Shown in pieces: positions 18,114-26,617 of a stretch of DNA of 64,000 nt. This DNA comes from Burkholderia stabilis (GTDB taxonomy: Bacteria > Pseudomonadota > Gammaproteobacteria > Burkholderiales > Burkholderiaceae). The stretch lies in contig NZ_CP016442.1 in assembly GCF_001742165.1 (NCBI RefSeq), positions 682,001-746,000 on the forward strand, in the 5' to 3' direction. Below the pieces are notes generated by a model. That model saw nothing but the letters and a program-made list of their open reading frames with translations. It did no database searches and had not been told where the DNA came from. Made by a program: the position numbers and the translations under genes. How positions within the stretch are numbered: position 1 is the stretch's first letter; every line of letters begins with the position of its first letter.

Positions 18114-19394
18114 ATGGCAACCAATCTCGCAGCCCGACGCTGGTGGACGATCATGCCGATCGTCTTCATCACCTACAGCCTCGCCTACCTCGACCGCGCG
18201 AACTACGGGTTCGCAGCGGCGGCCGGCATCAACCAGGATCTCGGGATCAGCAAGGGCCTGTCGTCGCTGATCGGCGCGCTGTTCTTCCTCGGCTACTTCT
18301 TCTTCCAGATCCCCGGTGCGATCTACGCGGAACGCCGCAGCGTGAAGAAGCTCGTGTTCGTGAGCCTCATCCTGTGGGGCGGCTGCGCGGCGCTCACGGG
18401 CGTGGTCAGCAACATCCCGTCGCTGATGGCGATCCGCTTCGTGCTCGGCGTCGTCGAGGCGGCCGTGATGCCGGCGATGCTGATCTACATCAGCAACTGG
18501 TTCACGAAGAACGAACGCTCGCGCGCGAATACGTTCCTGATCCTCGGCAACCCGGTCACCGTACTGTGGATGTCGATCGTGTCGGGTTATCTCGTGCACG
18601 AATTCGGCTGGCGCCACATGTTCATCGCCGAAGGCGTGCCGGCCGTTATCTGGGCCGTGTGCTGGTGGTTCCTCGTGCAGGACAAGCCGGCCGATTCGCC
18701 ATGGCTCACCGCGCAGGAAAAACGCGACCTCGACGCAGCGCTCGCGGCCGAGCAGGCGACGATCAAGCCCGTGCGCAACTATGGCGAGGCGTTCCGCTCG
18801 CCGGCCGTCATCAAGCTGTGCGCGCAGTATTTCTGCTGGAGCATCGGCGTATACGGCTTCGTGCTGTGGCTGCCGTCGATCGTCAAGAACGGCTCCGACC
18901 TCGGGATGGTCGCGACCGGCTGGTTGTCCGCGCTGCCGTATCTCGCGGCGACGATCGCGATGCTCGCCGCATCGTGGGCATCGGACAAGGTCGGCTCGCG
19001 CCGCGGCTTCGTGTGGCCGTTCCTGCTGATCGGCGCGGCCGCGTTCGCCGCGTCGTACGCGCTCGGCTCGTCGCATTTCTGGATCTCGTATGCGCTGCTG
19101 GTCGTCGCGGGCGCCGCGATGTACGCGCCGTACGGGCCGTTCTTCGCGATCGTGCCGGAACTGCTGCCGAAGAACGTCGCCGGCGGCGCGATGGCGCTGA
19201 TCAACAGCATGGGCGCGCTCGGCTCGTTCGTCGGCTCGTACTTCGTCGGCTACCTGAACGGTGCGACCGGGTCGCCCGTCGCGTCGTACGCATTCATGAG
19301 CGCCGCGCTCGTCGCCGCGGTGATCCTCACGCTGTCCGTCAAACCCCAGGCGCGCGATGCGCATCCGCTCGCCGCGCCGCTGCAAGGAAAATGA
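18114..19394 (+). CDS. kguT: 2-Ketogluconate transporter KguT (MFS, ACS family)
   Basis: The 426-residue protein has twelve predicted membrane helices. Its MFS signatures are those of the anion:cation symporter branch: SLAYLDRANYGFA in helix 1, the GALFFLGYFFFQIPGA helix and RFVLGVVEAAVMPAM. This group moves hexonates such as gluconate, galactonate and 2-ketogluconate with protons. ATG 18114 follows AGGAGA with good spacing, and the preceding leader holds three hairpins. The reductase gene starts 4 bp after its stop. Confidence 0.88.
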   Translation: MATNLAARRWWTIMPIVFITYSLAYLDRANYGFAAAAGINQDLGISKGLSSLIGALFFLGYFFFQIPGAIYAERRSVKKLVFVSLILWGGCAALTGVVSNIPSLMAIRFVLGVVEAAVMPAMLIYISNWFTKNERSRANTFLILGNPVTVLWMSIVSGYLVHEFGWRHMFIAEGVPAVIWAVCWWFLVQDKPADSPWLTAQEKRDLDAALAAEQATIKPVRNYGEAFRSPAVIKLCAQYFCWSIGVYGFVLWLPSIVKNGSDLGMVATGWLSALPYLAATIAMLAASWASDKVGSRRGFVWPFLLIGAAAFAASYALGSSHFWISYALLVVAGAAMYAPYGPFFAIVPELLPKNVAGGAMALINSMGALGSFVGSYFVGYLNGATGSPVASYAFMSAALVAAVILTLSVKPQARDAHPLAAPLQGK

Positions 19395-19398
19395 AACG

Positions 19399-20364
19399 AT
19401 GAAGCCCCGTATCGTCGCGTACAAGCCGTTGCCCGATGACGTTCTCGCATACCTGCGCGAGCATGCGGACGTCGTGCAGGCCGACGGCGCCGAAGCGCTC
19501 GCCGATGCGCTCGGCAACGCGGACGGCGCGATCGGCGCGAGCCTGAAGGTCACGCCGCAGATGCTCGACCGCGCGCCGCGGCTGAAGGCCTGGTCGACGA
19601 TCTCGGTCGGCTACGACAACTTCGACGTCGCGGATCTCACGCGGCGCGGGATCGTGCTCGCGCATACGCCGGACGTGCTGACCGAGTCGACCGCCGATAC
19701 GGTGTTTTCGCTGATCCTCGCATCCGCGCGGCGCGTGGTCGAGCTGGCCGAATGGGTGAAGGCCGGCCACTGGCATCGCAGCATCGGCCCCGACCTGTAC
19801 GGCACCGACGTGCAGGGCAAGACGCTCGGCATCGTCGGGCTCGGGCGGATCGGCGGCGCAGTCGCGCGCCGCGCGGCGCTCGGCTTCCGGATGCAGGTGC
19901 TGTACGCGAACCGGTCCGCGCATGCCGAAGCCGAGACGCAGTACGGCGCGCGGCGCGTGTCGCTCGACGAACTGCTCGCGCAGTCGGATTTCGTGTGTCT
20001 GCAGGTACCGCTGTCGCCGCAGACGCACCATCTGATCGGCGCGCCCGAATTCGCGAAGATGAAGCGCGGCGCGATCCTGATCAACGCGTCGCGCGGGCCC
20101 GTCGTCGACGAAGCCGCGCTGGTCGACGCGCTGCGCGCGGGCACGATCCGCGGCGCGGGGCTCGATGTGTTCGAGAAGGAGCCGCTGCCGACGCATTCGC
20201 CGTTGCTGCAGATGAAGAATGTCGTTGCGCTGCCGCACATCGGCTCGGCGACGCACGAGACGCGCCACGCAATGGCGCGCTGCGCCGCGGAAAATCTGGT
20301 CGGCGCGCTGGCCGGCACGCTGCGCACGAATCTCGTCAATCCGGATGCGCTCGCGCGGGCCTGA
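19399..20364 (+). CDS. kguD: 2-Keto-6-phosphogluconate reductase KguD (D-2-hydroxyacid dehydrogenase)
   Basis: The 321-residue NAD(P)-dependent enzyme has a Rossmann motif (LGIVGLGRIGGAVAR, about residues 145-159) and the catalytic Arg/Glu/His set within NASRGPVVDEAALVDAL, FEKEPLP and LPHIGSATHETR. GhrB/2-ketoaldonate reductases are its nearest class; in this operon it should reduce 2-keto-6-phosphogluconate to 6-phosphogluconate, feeding the Entner-Doudoroff or pentose phosphate routes. It is almost certainly co-transcribed with kguT, given the 4-bp gap. Confidence 0.85.
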   Translation: MKPRIVAYKPLPDDVLAYLREHADVVQADGAEALADALGNADGAIGASLKVTPQMLDRAPRLKAWSTISVGYDNFDVADLTRRGIVLAHTPDVLTESTADTVFSLILASARRVVELAEWVKAGHWHRSIGPDLYGTDVQGKTLGIVGLGRIGGAVARRAALGFRMQVLYANRSAHAEAETQYGARRVSLDELLAQSDFVCLQVPLSPQTHHLIGAPEFAKMKRGAILINASRGPVVDEAALVDALRAGTIRGAGLDVFEKEPLPTHSPLLQMKNVVALPHIGSATHETRHAMARCAAENLVGALAGTLRTNLVNPDALARA

Positions 20365-20599
20365 GCGGGCGGCGGGCACCCGGCCGGCGGGGGAGCGGGG
20401 CCGTTAGAGTCGATGATCTTGGTGCCGGAGGGCTGGCTGCGTTATGATCGCCCGCTCGTCGCATCGACTGCCCGGCTACACTGCCGGTGGCGTCCGGCGA
20501 CGGGCATCCGCGCCAGATCCGGTGCGGCCGACTGCTTGTGCATGTGACCGGGGCGGGCGCGGATACGCCAGCGCCGATCGACCGCGAAAGCATGAGACC

Positions 20600-20725
20600 A
20601 TCGTGAGTGCTGAAGCGCCAACGCATCGACCGCGAAGCATGGGGTCGGCGTAGGTGCTAAAGCGCCAACGCTGATCGACCGCGAAGCATGGGATCAGCGT
20701 AAGCGCTGAAGCGCTAACGCTGATC
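20600..20725 (+). repeat. Second hairpin array, in the leader of ptxS
   Basis: Two well-formed copies are at 20643-20676 and 20692-20725; a decayed one covers about 20600-20632. They share the inner RGYGC-TRAA-GCGCY core and A/A bulge with the kguT array, but the outer stems are GGTCGGCGT with ACGCTGATC (two G-U pairs) and GATCAGCGT with ACGCTGATC. The linkers CGACCGCGAAGCATGGG are also repeated. The last copy ends 5 bp before the AGGAG of the short leader ORF, as in the kguT array. Confidence 0.78.
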
Positions 20726-20743
20726 GACAGAGGAGTCCGCCGG

Positions 20744-20821
20744 GTGGCTTACGTTTCCAACAACAAAGGTCCGTCCGCTCACAAAGCGGCGCGGATCGTA
20801 CGTCGCGAGGCACGACAGTGA
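20744..20821 (+). CDS. Short leader ORF (25 codons) coupled to ptxS
   Basis: GTG 20744 lies 8 nt after AGGAG (20731-20735) and encodes VAYVSNNKGPSAHKAARIVR followed by REARQ. Its TGA (20819-20821) overlaps the GTG start of the LacI gene (20818-20820) as GTGA, the classical arrangement for translational coupling. The strong ribosome binding site sits immediately after the hairpin array, so ribosome entry here could be gated by the hairpins. Existence rests only on signals and spacing, and the peptide resembles nothing I know. Confidence 0.55.
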   Translation: MAYVSNNKGPSAHKAARIVRREARQ

Positions 20822-21861
20822 CCGATTCGCAACCTTCCACGACGCGTCCGGCGACGATCAGCGACGTCGCGCGTGAGGCCGGCACGGGCAAGACCAGCGT
20901 TTCGCGCTTCCTGAACGGCGAGACGCATGTGCTGTCCGTCGATCTGCGTCAGCGGATCGAGGCGGCGATCGCGCGGCTCAATTACCGGCCGAACCAGATG
21001 GCGCGCGGGCTCAAGCGCGGCCGCAACCGGCTGCTCGGCATGCTGGCGGCCGACCTGACCAATCCTTACACCGTTGAAGTGCTGCAGGGCGTCGAGGCCG
21101 CGTGTCACGCGCTCGGCTACATGCCGCTCATCTGCCACGCGGCGAACGAGGTCGAGATGGAGCGCCGCTTCCTGCAGCTGCTCACGACCTACCGCGTCGA
21201 AGGGCTGATCGTCAACGCGCTCGGCGCCGAGGAAGACGTGCTGCGCCCGCTGCGCGGCGGCGGCATCCCGGCCGTGCTGGTCGACCGGACGGTCGAGGGT
21301 TTCGAGGCCGACCTGATCGGCCTCGACAACGCCGATGCGATCGAGACGGCGCTCGCGCACCTGATCGAACACGGTTTCGACGCAATCCATTTCGTCGTGC
21401 AGCCGTTCGAGCACGTCAGTTCGCGGCGCATGCGCGAGGCCGCGTTCCGCGCGGCGCTGGGCGCACGCGGGTTGCCGGTGCCGCCGACGCTCGTGCTCGA
21501 CCTGAACGACCCCGACGCGACCGCGGCAGCGCTCGCCGACCTCGACAGCCGCGTCGACGACGCGGCGAGGCGCGGTGTGCGCGCGGCGCTGTTCGCGGCG
21601 AACGCGCCGGTCGCGCTCGCGATCGCGCGGCACCTGCGCGCGCGTTTCGGCGCCGCGTGGCAGCAGAAGGCGGCGCTGCTGTCGATCGACGATCCGGAAT
21701 GGGCCGAGCTGATCGGCATCACGACGATCCGTCAGCCGACCTACGAAATCGGCTACAAGGCCGTCGAATTCGTGCACGAGCGGATCGACGGCGCAGCAGG
21801 CGACGTGCGCGTCGCGATGTTGCCGGGCGAGCTGATTGCGCGCGCGTCGACCGCAAGCTGA
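20818..21861 (+). CDS. ptxS: PtxS-like LacI-family repressor of the kgu operon
   Basis: The 347-residue protein has an N-terminal LacI HTH and hinge (TISDVAREAGTGKTSVSRFLNG, then LNYRPNQMARGLKRGR) and a periplasmic-binding-like effector domain. Sitting at the end of a kguE-K-T-D gene set, it matches Pseudomonas PtxS, which releases DNA on binding 2-ketogluconate. The perfect palindrome at 16055-16072 fits its operator. The GTG start follows GAGG and overlaps the leader ORF stop. Confidence 0.87.
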   Translation: MTDSQPSTTRPATISDVAREAGTGKTSVSRFLNGETHVLSVDLRQRIEAAIARLNYRPNQMARGLKRGRNRLLGMLAADLTNPYTVEVLQGVEAACHALGYMPLICHAANEVEMERRFLQLLTTYRVEGLIVNALGAEEDVLRPLRGGGIPAVLVDRTVEGFEADLIGLDNADAIETALAHLIEHGFDAIHFVVQPFEHVSSRRMREAAFRAALGARGLPVPPTLVLDLNDPDATAAALADLDSRVDDAARRGVRAALFAANAPVALAIARHLRARFGAAWQQKAALLSIDDPEWAELIGITTIRQPTYEIGYKAVEFVHERIDGAAGDVRVAMLPGELIARASTAS

Positions 21862-21915
21862 GTATCATGCGGGGCACGCAGCGCGTCAGGTGCGCTGCCC
21901 CGAACAAGGAATTAC

Positions 21916-22704
21916 ATGACTGTCGCTCCCGTCACGCTGGCGGTGCTGATCGCCGCCACGCTGATCATTGCGCTGCTGCCGCTCGTTCTCTTCCGAATCC
22001 TGCGCAAGCCGCTTGCGCTCAACCGCCGCGACACGATCGTCGGCGTCGCCGTCTTCACGCTGTTTGCGATGATCCTGGAGCGCGCGTTCCACGGCCTCGT
22101 GCTGAGCCGGACGCCCGAGGATGGCTGGCTGACGCAGCCGCTCGCGTTCGTCGCGTACAGCGCGCTCGCGACCGCCGTGTTCGAGGAGGTCGGCCGCTAT
22201 CTCGGGATGCGTTTCCTGAACCGCCGCTACGGCGCGTCGGCCGGCGACGGCCGCGCGATCGGCTACGGAATCGGTCACGGCGGCGCCGAAGCGTGGTTCG
22301 TCGGCGTGCTCGTGTGGGGCCAGTGGTCGTATCTCGCGTGGCTGGCGAGCCGCGGCCAGCTCGAGACGCAACTGGCCGACCTGCCGGGCGATACCGTCGT
22401 GCGGCTGCACGTGATGCTCGCGACGCTGTCGTCGCAGTCGATCCTGTTGTTGCTGCTCGAACGCTGCTCGGCTTTCGTGCTGCAGCTCGCGTTGTCGGTG
22501 CTGGTATGGCGCGGCGTGCGCGCCGGCCGCGCCGGCGTGTTGCCGCTCGCGATCGTGCTGCATGCGCTGGCAGTCGCGCCGACGCTGCTGTATCAGGTGC
22601 GCGTGTTGCCGGCCGCTTGGGTCGAGGCCGCCTATTTCGTGCTGGCTGCGCTCCTGGTCGTCGTACTGGTGAAGGCGTGCCGGCCGTCGCGTACGGCAGC
22701 CTGA
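21916..22704 (+). CDS. YhfC-family putative intramembrane metalloprotease
   Basis: The 262-residue polytopic membrane protein has about seven hydrophobic segments. Two motifs in the membrane, FEEVGRYLGMRF (around residue 95) and GYGIGHGGAEAW (around residue 117), supply the Glu/Glu and His/Glu ligands typical of the YhfC/PrsW-CPBP group of proposed metal-dependent intramembrane proteases. Catalysis is not proven for the family. It follows ptxS by 54 bp and precedes the DUF3022 gene by 13 bp, so the last two may form an operon. Confidence 0.8.
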   Translation: MTVAPVTLAVLIAATLIIALLPLVLFRILRKPLALNRRDTIVGVAVFTLFAMILERAFHGLVLSRTPEDGWLTQPLAFVAYSALATAVFEEVGRYLGMRFLNRRYGASAGDGRAIGYGIGHGGAEAWFVGVLVWGQWSYLAWLASRGQLETQLADLPGDTVVRLHVMLATLSSQSILLLLLERCSAFVLQLALSVLVWRGVRAGRAGVLPLAIVLHALAVAPTLLYQVRVLPAAWVEAAYFVLAALLVVVLVKACRPSRTAA

Positions 22705-22717
22705 CGGGAGAGAAGGG

Positions 22718-23080
22718 ATGGACGACTATCTGATCGAATGCCAGAGCGCCGAATTCGACGCGCTCGCGCGCGTGATCTGCGATCTCTTTCCGGAGCAGAC
22801 GCGCTTCACCGAAAGCAGCGACGAGCGCGGGCGGTTCCTGTCCGTGCACTGGCTCGCGATGCGTTTCGGCGCGACGCCGAAGCGCATGACGCTCGATATC
22901 CGCGTCGTTCCGGCCGCGCTCGCGCGTTATCTGGCGCTCAAGCCGATGCAGCGCGCGCGCAGCCATGCGGTGCTGCATGCGTACACGGAAGCGATGCTCG
23001 GGTCGCTCGAGGAGCGGCACGCGGCCGGCGAGGCCGTCGAGCGCGATGCGGAACTCGAACTCGACGAAGACTTTGCGTGA
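22718..23080 (+). CDS. DUF3022 protein
   Basis: This 120-residue soluble protein (MDDYLIECQSAEFDALARVI...) matches my memory of DUF3022, a domain found almost only in Burkholderia and relatives, with an Arg-rich core (RMTLDIRVVPAALARYLAL) and an acidic C-terminus (ELELDEDFA). Function is unknown. GGGAGAGAAGGG precedes the ATG. It is convergent with the PGDYG gene. Confidence 0.75.
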   Translation: MDDYLIECQSAEFDALARVICDLFPEQTRFTESSDERGRFLSVHWLAMRFGATPKRMTLDIRVVPAALARYLALKPMQRARSHAVLHAYTEAMLGSLEERHAAGEAVERDAELELDEDFA

Positions 23081-23131
23081 GGGTTCGCGCCTGCGCGGTT
23101 GACGATGGCGCCGGCGCGATGGATGGCGGGA

Positions 23132-23563
23132 TTACGCGTCGCGGTAGACCTGCGCGAAGCGCTGCGCCTGCACGACGCCATAGTCGCCGGGCGCGTACTG
23201 CATCACCCAGTCGCCGGCGACGCCGCGCAGCGTGTCGCCGTTTTCCGAGCGCGCGATCGTAAACGGCTCGTCCATCCGGCGGGCGAGCACGATGGCCGGC
23301 CGGTTCCGGTATGCGCCGGGTGCGCCGTGCGCGAGCGCCGGATCGGCGGGCAGGTACTTGGCGTCGAAGCGTTCGCGCGACACGACCCAGCGGTCGCCGG
23401 TCGAGCCGGTGATCAGCGCGTCGCCCGCGACATAGCGGTTCGGGCCTTCGAGGCTCATCAGTTCGCCGTCGGCGTCCGCAAATGCAACGGAAACGGTTTC
23501 GTCCTTGACGACGCGACGGGCCTGCGGGTCGGTACGCAGATCGATGTGCTTGAGTTCGAGCAT
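23132..23563 (-). CDS. PGDYG-domain protein
   Basis: The 143-residue protein carries the eponymous APGDYGVVQA near residue 126 and a beta-rich body (PNRYVAGDALITGSTGDRWVV). PGDYG proteins have no assigned function. The start ATG 23563 (MLELKHID) is the only one giving a compact domain; upstream in-frame sequence belongs to the next gene's antisense. It ends convergently with DUF3022. Confidence 0.8.
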   Translation of the reverse strand: MLELKHIDLRTDPQARRVVKDETVSVAFADADGELMSLEGPNRYVAGDALITGSTGDRWVVSRERFDAKYLPADPALAHGAPGAYRNRPAIVLARRMDEPFTIARSENGDTLRGVAGDWVMQYAPGDYGVVQAQRFAQVYRDA

Positions 23564-23691
23564 GGCGAGGAGGTGCGGGAAAAGCCGGGAGCTTATCCCG
23601 AATTCGGCGCGCCGTGTGACGCGCCGATCGCCGACGGGACGCGCGGCGCCGTTCAGCCCGGACGGGCAACCCGGCGCCGGCGGGGAGGGCG

Positions 23692-24234
23692 TCAGGGCTG
23701 AGCGGGTGCGCTCGCGGCCGGCGCGGCTGCCGCCTTGCCTTCCTTGCCCTTCGTCTTGCCCTTGCCGCGGTGCTCGCCGCCGTGGTGCAGCCAGCTGCGG
23801 AACGTCGTGTCGGCCAGCGCCTTCTGCTCGGCCGGGAAGCTCTCGTAGAGCGGCGAGAACGCGTCGGCGAGCTTCTTCGCGCCGTCGGCGTTCGCCTGCG
23901 ACAGTTCCGCATACTGCTTCATGTCGTCGAGCGCGGAGACGTCGTGCTTGGCCATCCGGTCGCGATAGAGGCGGCCCATCGTGTCGCCGTTGTCGCGCAT
24001 CGTGTCGGCGAAGGTCTTCCACTGCGGTTCCTGCGCCGACGTGATCTTCAACTGGTCGTGCAAATACTTGATGCGCTGCTCGATGCGCGCTTCGTGGCGT
24101 GCCGCGCGCTGCTCGGCGCTCGGTGCCGATGCGGCGGCCGCGGCCGGAGCGGCCGCCTGCGGCTGCGCCGGGGTTTGCGCGAATGCGCTGGCTGCAACGG
24201 CGAGCGTAGCGAGGGTGAGCGAAATTTTCTTCAT
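23692..24234 (-). CDS. Spy/CpxP-like LTXXQ periplasmic protein
   Basis: The 180-residue protein begins with a Sec signal (MKKISLTLATLAVAASAFAQ), then an Ala/Pro linker and an all-helical region. One degenerate LTxxQ motif is visible (LKITSAQEPQW, about residue 77), typical of Spy/CpxP-type chaperones that protect envelope proteins. The C-terminus is Lys/Gly/Ala low-complexity (GKGKTKGKEGK). GGAGAG precedes ATG 24234. It is divergent from the Lrp gene. Confidence 0.8.
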   Translation of the reverse strand: MKKISLTLATLAVAASAFAQTPAQPQAAAPAAAAASAPSAEQRAARHEARIEQRIKYLHDQLKITSAQEPQWKTFADTMRDNGDTMGRLYRDRMAKHDVSALDDMKQYAELSQANADGAKKLADAFSPLYESFPAEQKALADTTFRSWLHHGGEHRGKGKTKGKEGKAAAAPAASAPAQP

Positions 24235-24490
24235 GGTTGGCTCTCCGGGGTGGTGTCTGGCGAGCGGGCGCGGCGGCAACTGCCGCAAGTGCGCATCTCG
24301 CGTCGCCCGCTATTAGTAGCACGTTGCGTACGGCGCGACAGTGAATGCGACACTTGCTTACATCCGATACGAATAGAAATTGAAAGGTTCGCAACGGATC
24401 GGAGCAACGCCCGTTTGGGCATGCCGGCGTTCGGCGCTATCATCGCGTCACCTTCCATTTTGCCGGCGCGCCATGCGCCGGATCTGCCTC

Positions 24491-24955
24491 ATGCGTCCAC
24501 CCCGCCTCGATCAACTCGACGATCTCGACCGGCAACTCGTCGCGCTGCTCCAAGCCGATGCGCGCGCAAGCGTCGCGGATCTCGCGCGCCAGCTCGACGT
24601 CGCGCGCACGACGGTCGTCGCCCGCATCGCGCGGCTCGAACGCACCAACGTGATCGCGGGGTACAGCGTGCGGCTCGGGCAGGACGTGCTCGACGCGAGC
24701 ATTTACGCGTATGTGGGCATCATCCTCACGCCGAAGTTCGGCAAGGACGTGTTGCGCAAGCTCGACCGGATGCCCGAAGTGCAACTGCTGTGCGCGGTGA
24801 GCGGCGAATACGACTACGTCGCTTGGCTGCGCGCCGATTCGCCCGAACGGCTCAACGATCTGCTCGACCAGATCGGCACGCTCGAAGGCGTCGAGCGCAC
24901 GACGACGTCGATCATTCTTTCGCGCAAGATCGATCGCGGGACGGTCGGCGGGTGA
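24491..24955 (+). CDS. Lrp/AsnC-family regulator
   Basis: The 154-residue protein has an AsnC-type HTH (ASVADLARQLDVARTTVVARIARLE) and a C-terminal RAM/effector domain (VQLLCAVSGEYDYVAWLRA). I prefer ATG 24491; ATG 24473 adds six residues. It precedes the saccharopine-dehydrogenase-like gene on the same strand by 467 bp, and inverted repeats in that gap look like its targets. A branched-chain or basic amino acid effector is likely for the family. Confidence 0.87.
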   Translation: MRPPRLDQLDDLDRQLVALLQADARASVADLARQLDVARTTVVARIARLERTNVIAGYSVRLGQDVLDASIYAYVGIILTPKFGKDVLRKLDRMPEVQLLCAVSGEYDYVAWLRADSPERLNDLLDQIGTLEGVERTTTSIILSRKIDRGTVGG

Positions 24956-25003
24956 AGCGCGGCACGCGATGTCGCGTTTGATGTCGCAATCGGGTTCTCT
25001 TCT

Positions 25004-25198
25004 CTACACAGGTCGCTTCTTCATTCGCGAGCGCGTGCGTGCAGCGCGCTCGGGCTTCACGTATTCGCCGCTGCCGCGCCCGATGATCGAGCGCGGCGCC
25101 TGTGCGTCACCGGCGCATGTTTGCCGTATTCCCTTCCACATCCGCGCGGCTTGCGTGCTGCGCGTAACCCGCGCGCGGTTTGCGCGCCATTCCACCAT
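25004..25198 (-). CDS. Possible small basic protein in the Lrp/dehydrogenase gap
   Basis: Sixty-four codons starting MVEWRANRARVTRSTQAA, strongly basic, with GGAG ten bases before ATG 25196-25198. No family recognised. It lies in an otherwise unannotated 467-bp stretch and may be a chance frame. Codon third positions are less GC-biased than in neighbours. Confidence 0.25.
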   Translation of the reverse strand: MVEWRANRARVTRSTQAARMWKGIRQTCAGDAQAPRSIIGRGSGEYVKPERAARTRSRMKKRPV

Positions 25199-25267
25199 CC
25201 TTCCGCTCTCCTGAACGCAGCCTGCAACGGCCTGCTTGCGGCACGGCATATACGCGATTTTTAGATG

Positions 25268-25309
25268 ATTTCGTCATTCAGACGAAATTGATCGTCATTG
25301 CGTCGAAAT
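25268..25309. promoter_or_regulatory. Operator-like repeats upstream of the saccharopine dehydrogenase-like gene
   Basis: ATTTCGTC-ATTCA-GACGAAAT (25268-25288) is a perfect 8-bp inverted repeat with 5-nt spacer. A further half site GTCGAAAT starts at 25302, 21 bp (two helical turns) after the GACGAAAT arm. Helical phasing of short inverted half sites in an A+T-rich promoter is the Lrp/AsnC pattern, and an Lrp gene lies just upstream. Confidence 0.6.
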
Positions 25310-25422
25310 TATCGGTCGTTTCGCATCATTCTTCGTCTTGGAACTGATTTTGCGCGTCTCTAAACTGTGTTCATGGCTCGACGCCGTCCACAACACCAAA
25401 CCCATCATCAGGAGATAAGCGC

Positions 25423-26523
25423 ATGAAAATCGCCATCGTCGGCGCAGGTCTGATCGGCCACACCATTGCTCACATGCTGCGTGAAACGGGCGACTACGAA
25501 GTCGTCGCGTTCGACCGCGATGCGGATGCGCTCGCCAAGCTGTCGCGCGAAGGCATTGCGACGCAACGGGTCGATTCGGCCGACGCGAACGCGATTCGCG
25601 AAGCAGTGAAGGGCTTCGATGCGCTCGTCAACGCGCTGCCTTATTACCTCGCGGTCAACGTCGCCGCCGCCGCGAAGGCTGCCGGCGTCCATTACTTCGA
25701 TCTGACCGAAGACGTGCGTGCAACCCACGCGATCCGCGAACTGGCCGACGGTTCGGACCGTGCGTTCATGCCGCAGTGCGGCCTTGCGCCGGGCTTCATC
25801 GGCATCGCCGCGCACGAACTGGTGAACGGCTTCAGCGAAGTGCGCGACGTGAAGATGCGTGTCGGCGCGCTGCCCGAGTATCCGACCAACGCGCTGAAGT
25901 ACAACCTGACGTGGAGCGTCGACGGCCTCATCAACGAATACTGCCAGCCGTGCGAAGCGATCCGCGACGGCCGCAAGCAGTGGGTGCAGCCGCTCGAAGG
26001 CCTCGAGCACTTCTCGCTCGACGGTACCGAATACGAAGCGTTCAACACGTCGGGCGGTCTCGGCACGCTGTGCGAGACGCTGTCGGGCAAGGTCGAGACG
26101 CTCGACTACAAGTCGGTGCGCTACCCGGGCCACCGCGAGCTGGTCCAGTTCCTGCTCGAAGACCTGCGCCTGTCGACCGACCGTGACACGCTGAAGTCGA
26201 TTATGCGCCGCGCGGTGCCGTCGACGAAGCAGGACGTCGTGCTCGTGTTCGTCACGGTGACGGGCGTGAAGGACGGCCAACTCGTGCAGGACGTGTTCAC
26301 GCGCAAGATCTTCGCGAAGGACGTGTGCGGGATGCACATGAGCGCGATCCAGATCACGACGGCCGGCGCGATGTGCGCGGTGCTGGATCTGTTCCGCGAG
26401 AAGAAGCTGCCGCAGAGCGGTTTCATCCCGCAAGAGAAGGTGTCGCTGAAGGCGTTCCTGTCGAACCGCTTCGGCAAGCTGTACGAAGGCGGCACGATGG
26501 AGCGCGTGCACGCAGTGGCCTGA
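25423..26523 (+). CDS. Saccharopine dehydrogenase-like oxidoreductase
   Basis: The 366-residue protein has an N-terminal Rossmann dinucleotide motif (MKIAIVGAGLIGHTIAHML) and the Sacchrp_dh_NADP plus C-terminal domains (GLAPGFIGIAAHELV, NTSGGLGTLCETL). Its length fits lysine 6-dehydrogenase/saccharopine reductase-like enzymes rather than the long bifunctional forms. Amino acid catabolism under control of the upstream Lrp regulator is the natural reading; the exact substrate is not fixed by sequence. AGGAGA precedes ATG 25423, and a strong terminator follows. Confidence 0.85.
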   Translation: MKIAIVGAGLIGHTIAHMLRETGDYEVVAFDRDADALAKLSREGIATQRVDSADANAIREAVKGFDALVNALPYYLAVNVAAAAKAAGVHYFDLTEDVRATHAIRELADGSDRAFMPQCGLAPGFIGIAAHELVNGFSEVRDVKMRVGALPEYPTNALKYNLTWSVDGLINEYCQPCEAIRDGRKQWVQPLEGLEHFSLDGTEYEAFNTSGGLGTLCETLSGKVETLDYKSVRYPGHRELVQFLLEDLRLSTDRDTLKSIMRRAVPSTKQDVVLVFVTVTGVKDGQLVQDVFTRKIFAKDVCGMHMSAIQITTAGAMCAVLDLFREKKLPQSGFIPQEKVSLKAFLSNRFGKLYEGGTMERVHAVA

Positions 26524-26554
26524 TCACGCAAGACCCAGGCACGAGGGCCGTACG

Positions 26555-26592
26555 ACGCCGGGAGCGCAGCAGCGCTTCCGGCGTTGTTTTTT
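26555..26592 (+). terminator. Intrinsic terminator after the saccharopine dehydrogenase-like gene
   Basis: A 13-bp stem (ACGCCGGGAGCGC with GCGCTTCCGGCGT, one G-U pair) with loop AGCA, followed by TGTTTTTT. It lies 31 bp after the stop codon. Confidence 0.9.
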
Positions 26593-26617
26593 GGGGAAGA
26601 AAAGGGAAGGGCGCCGG

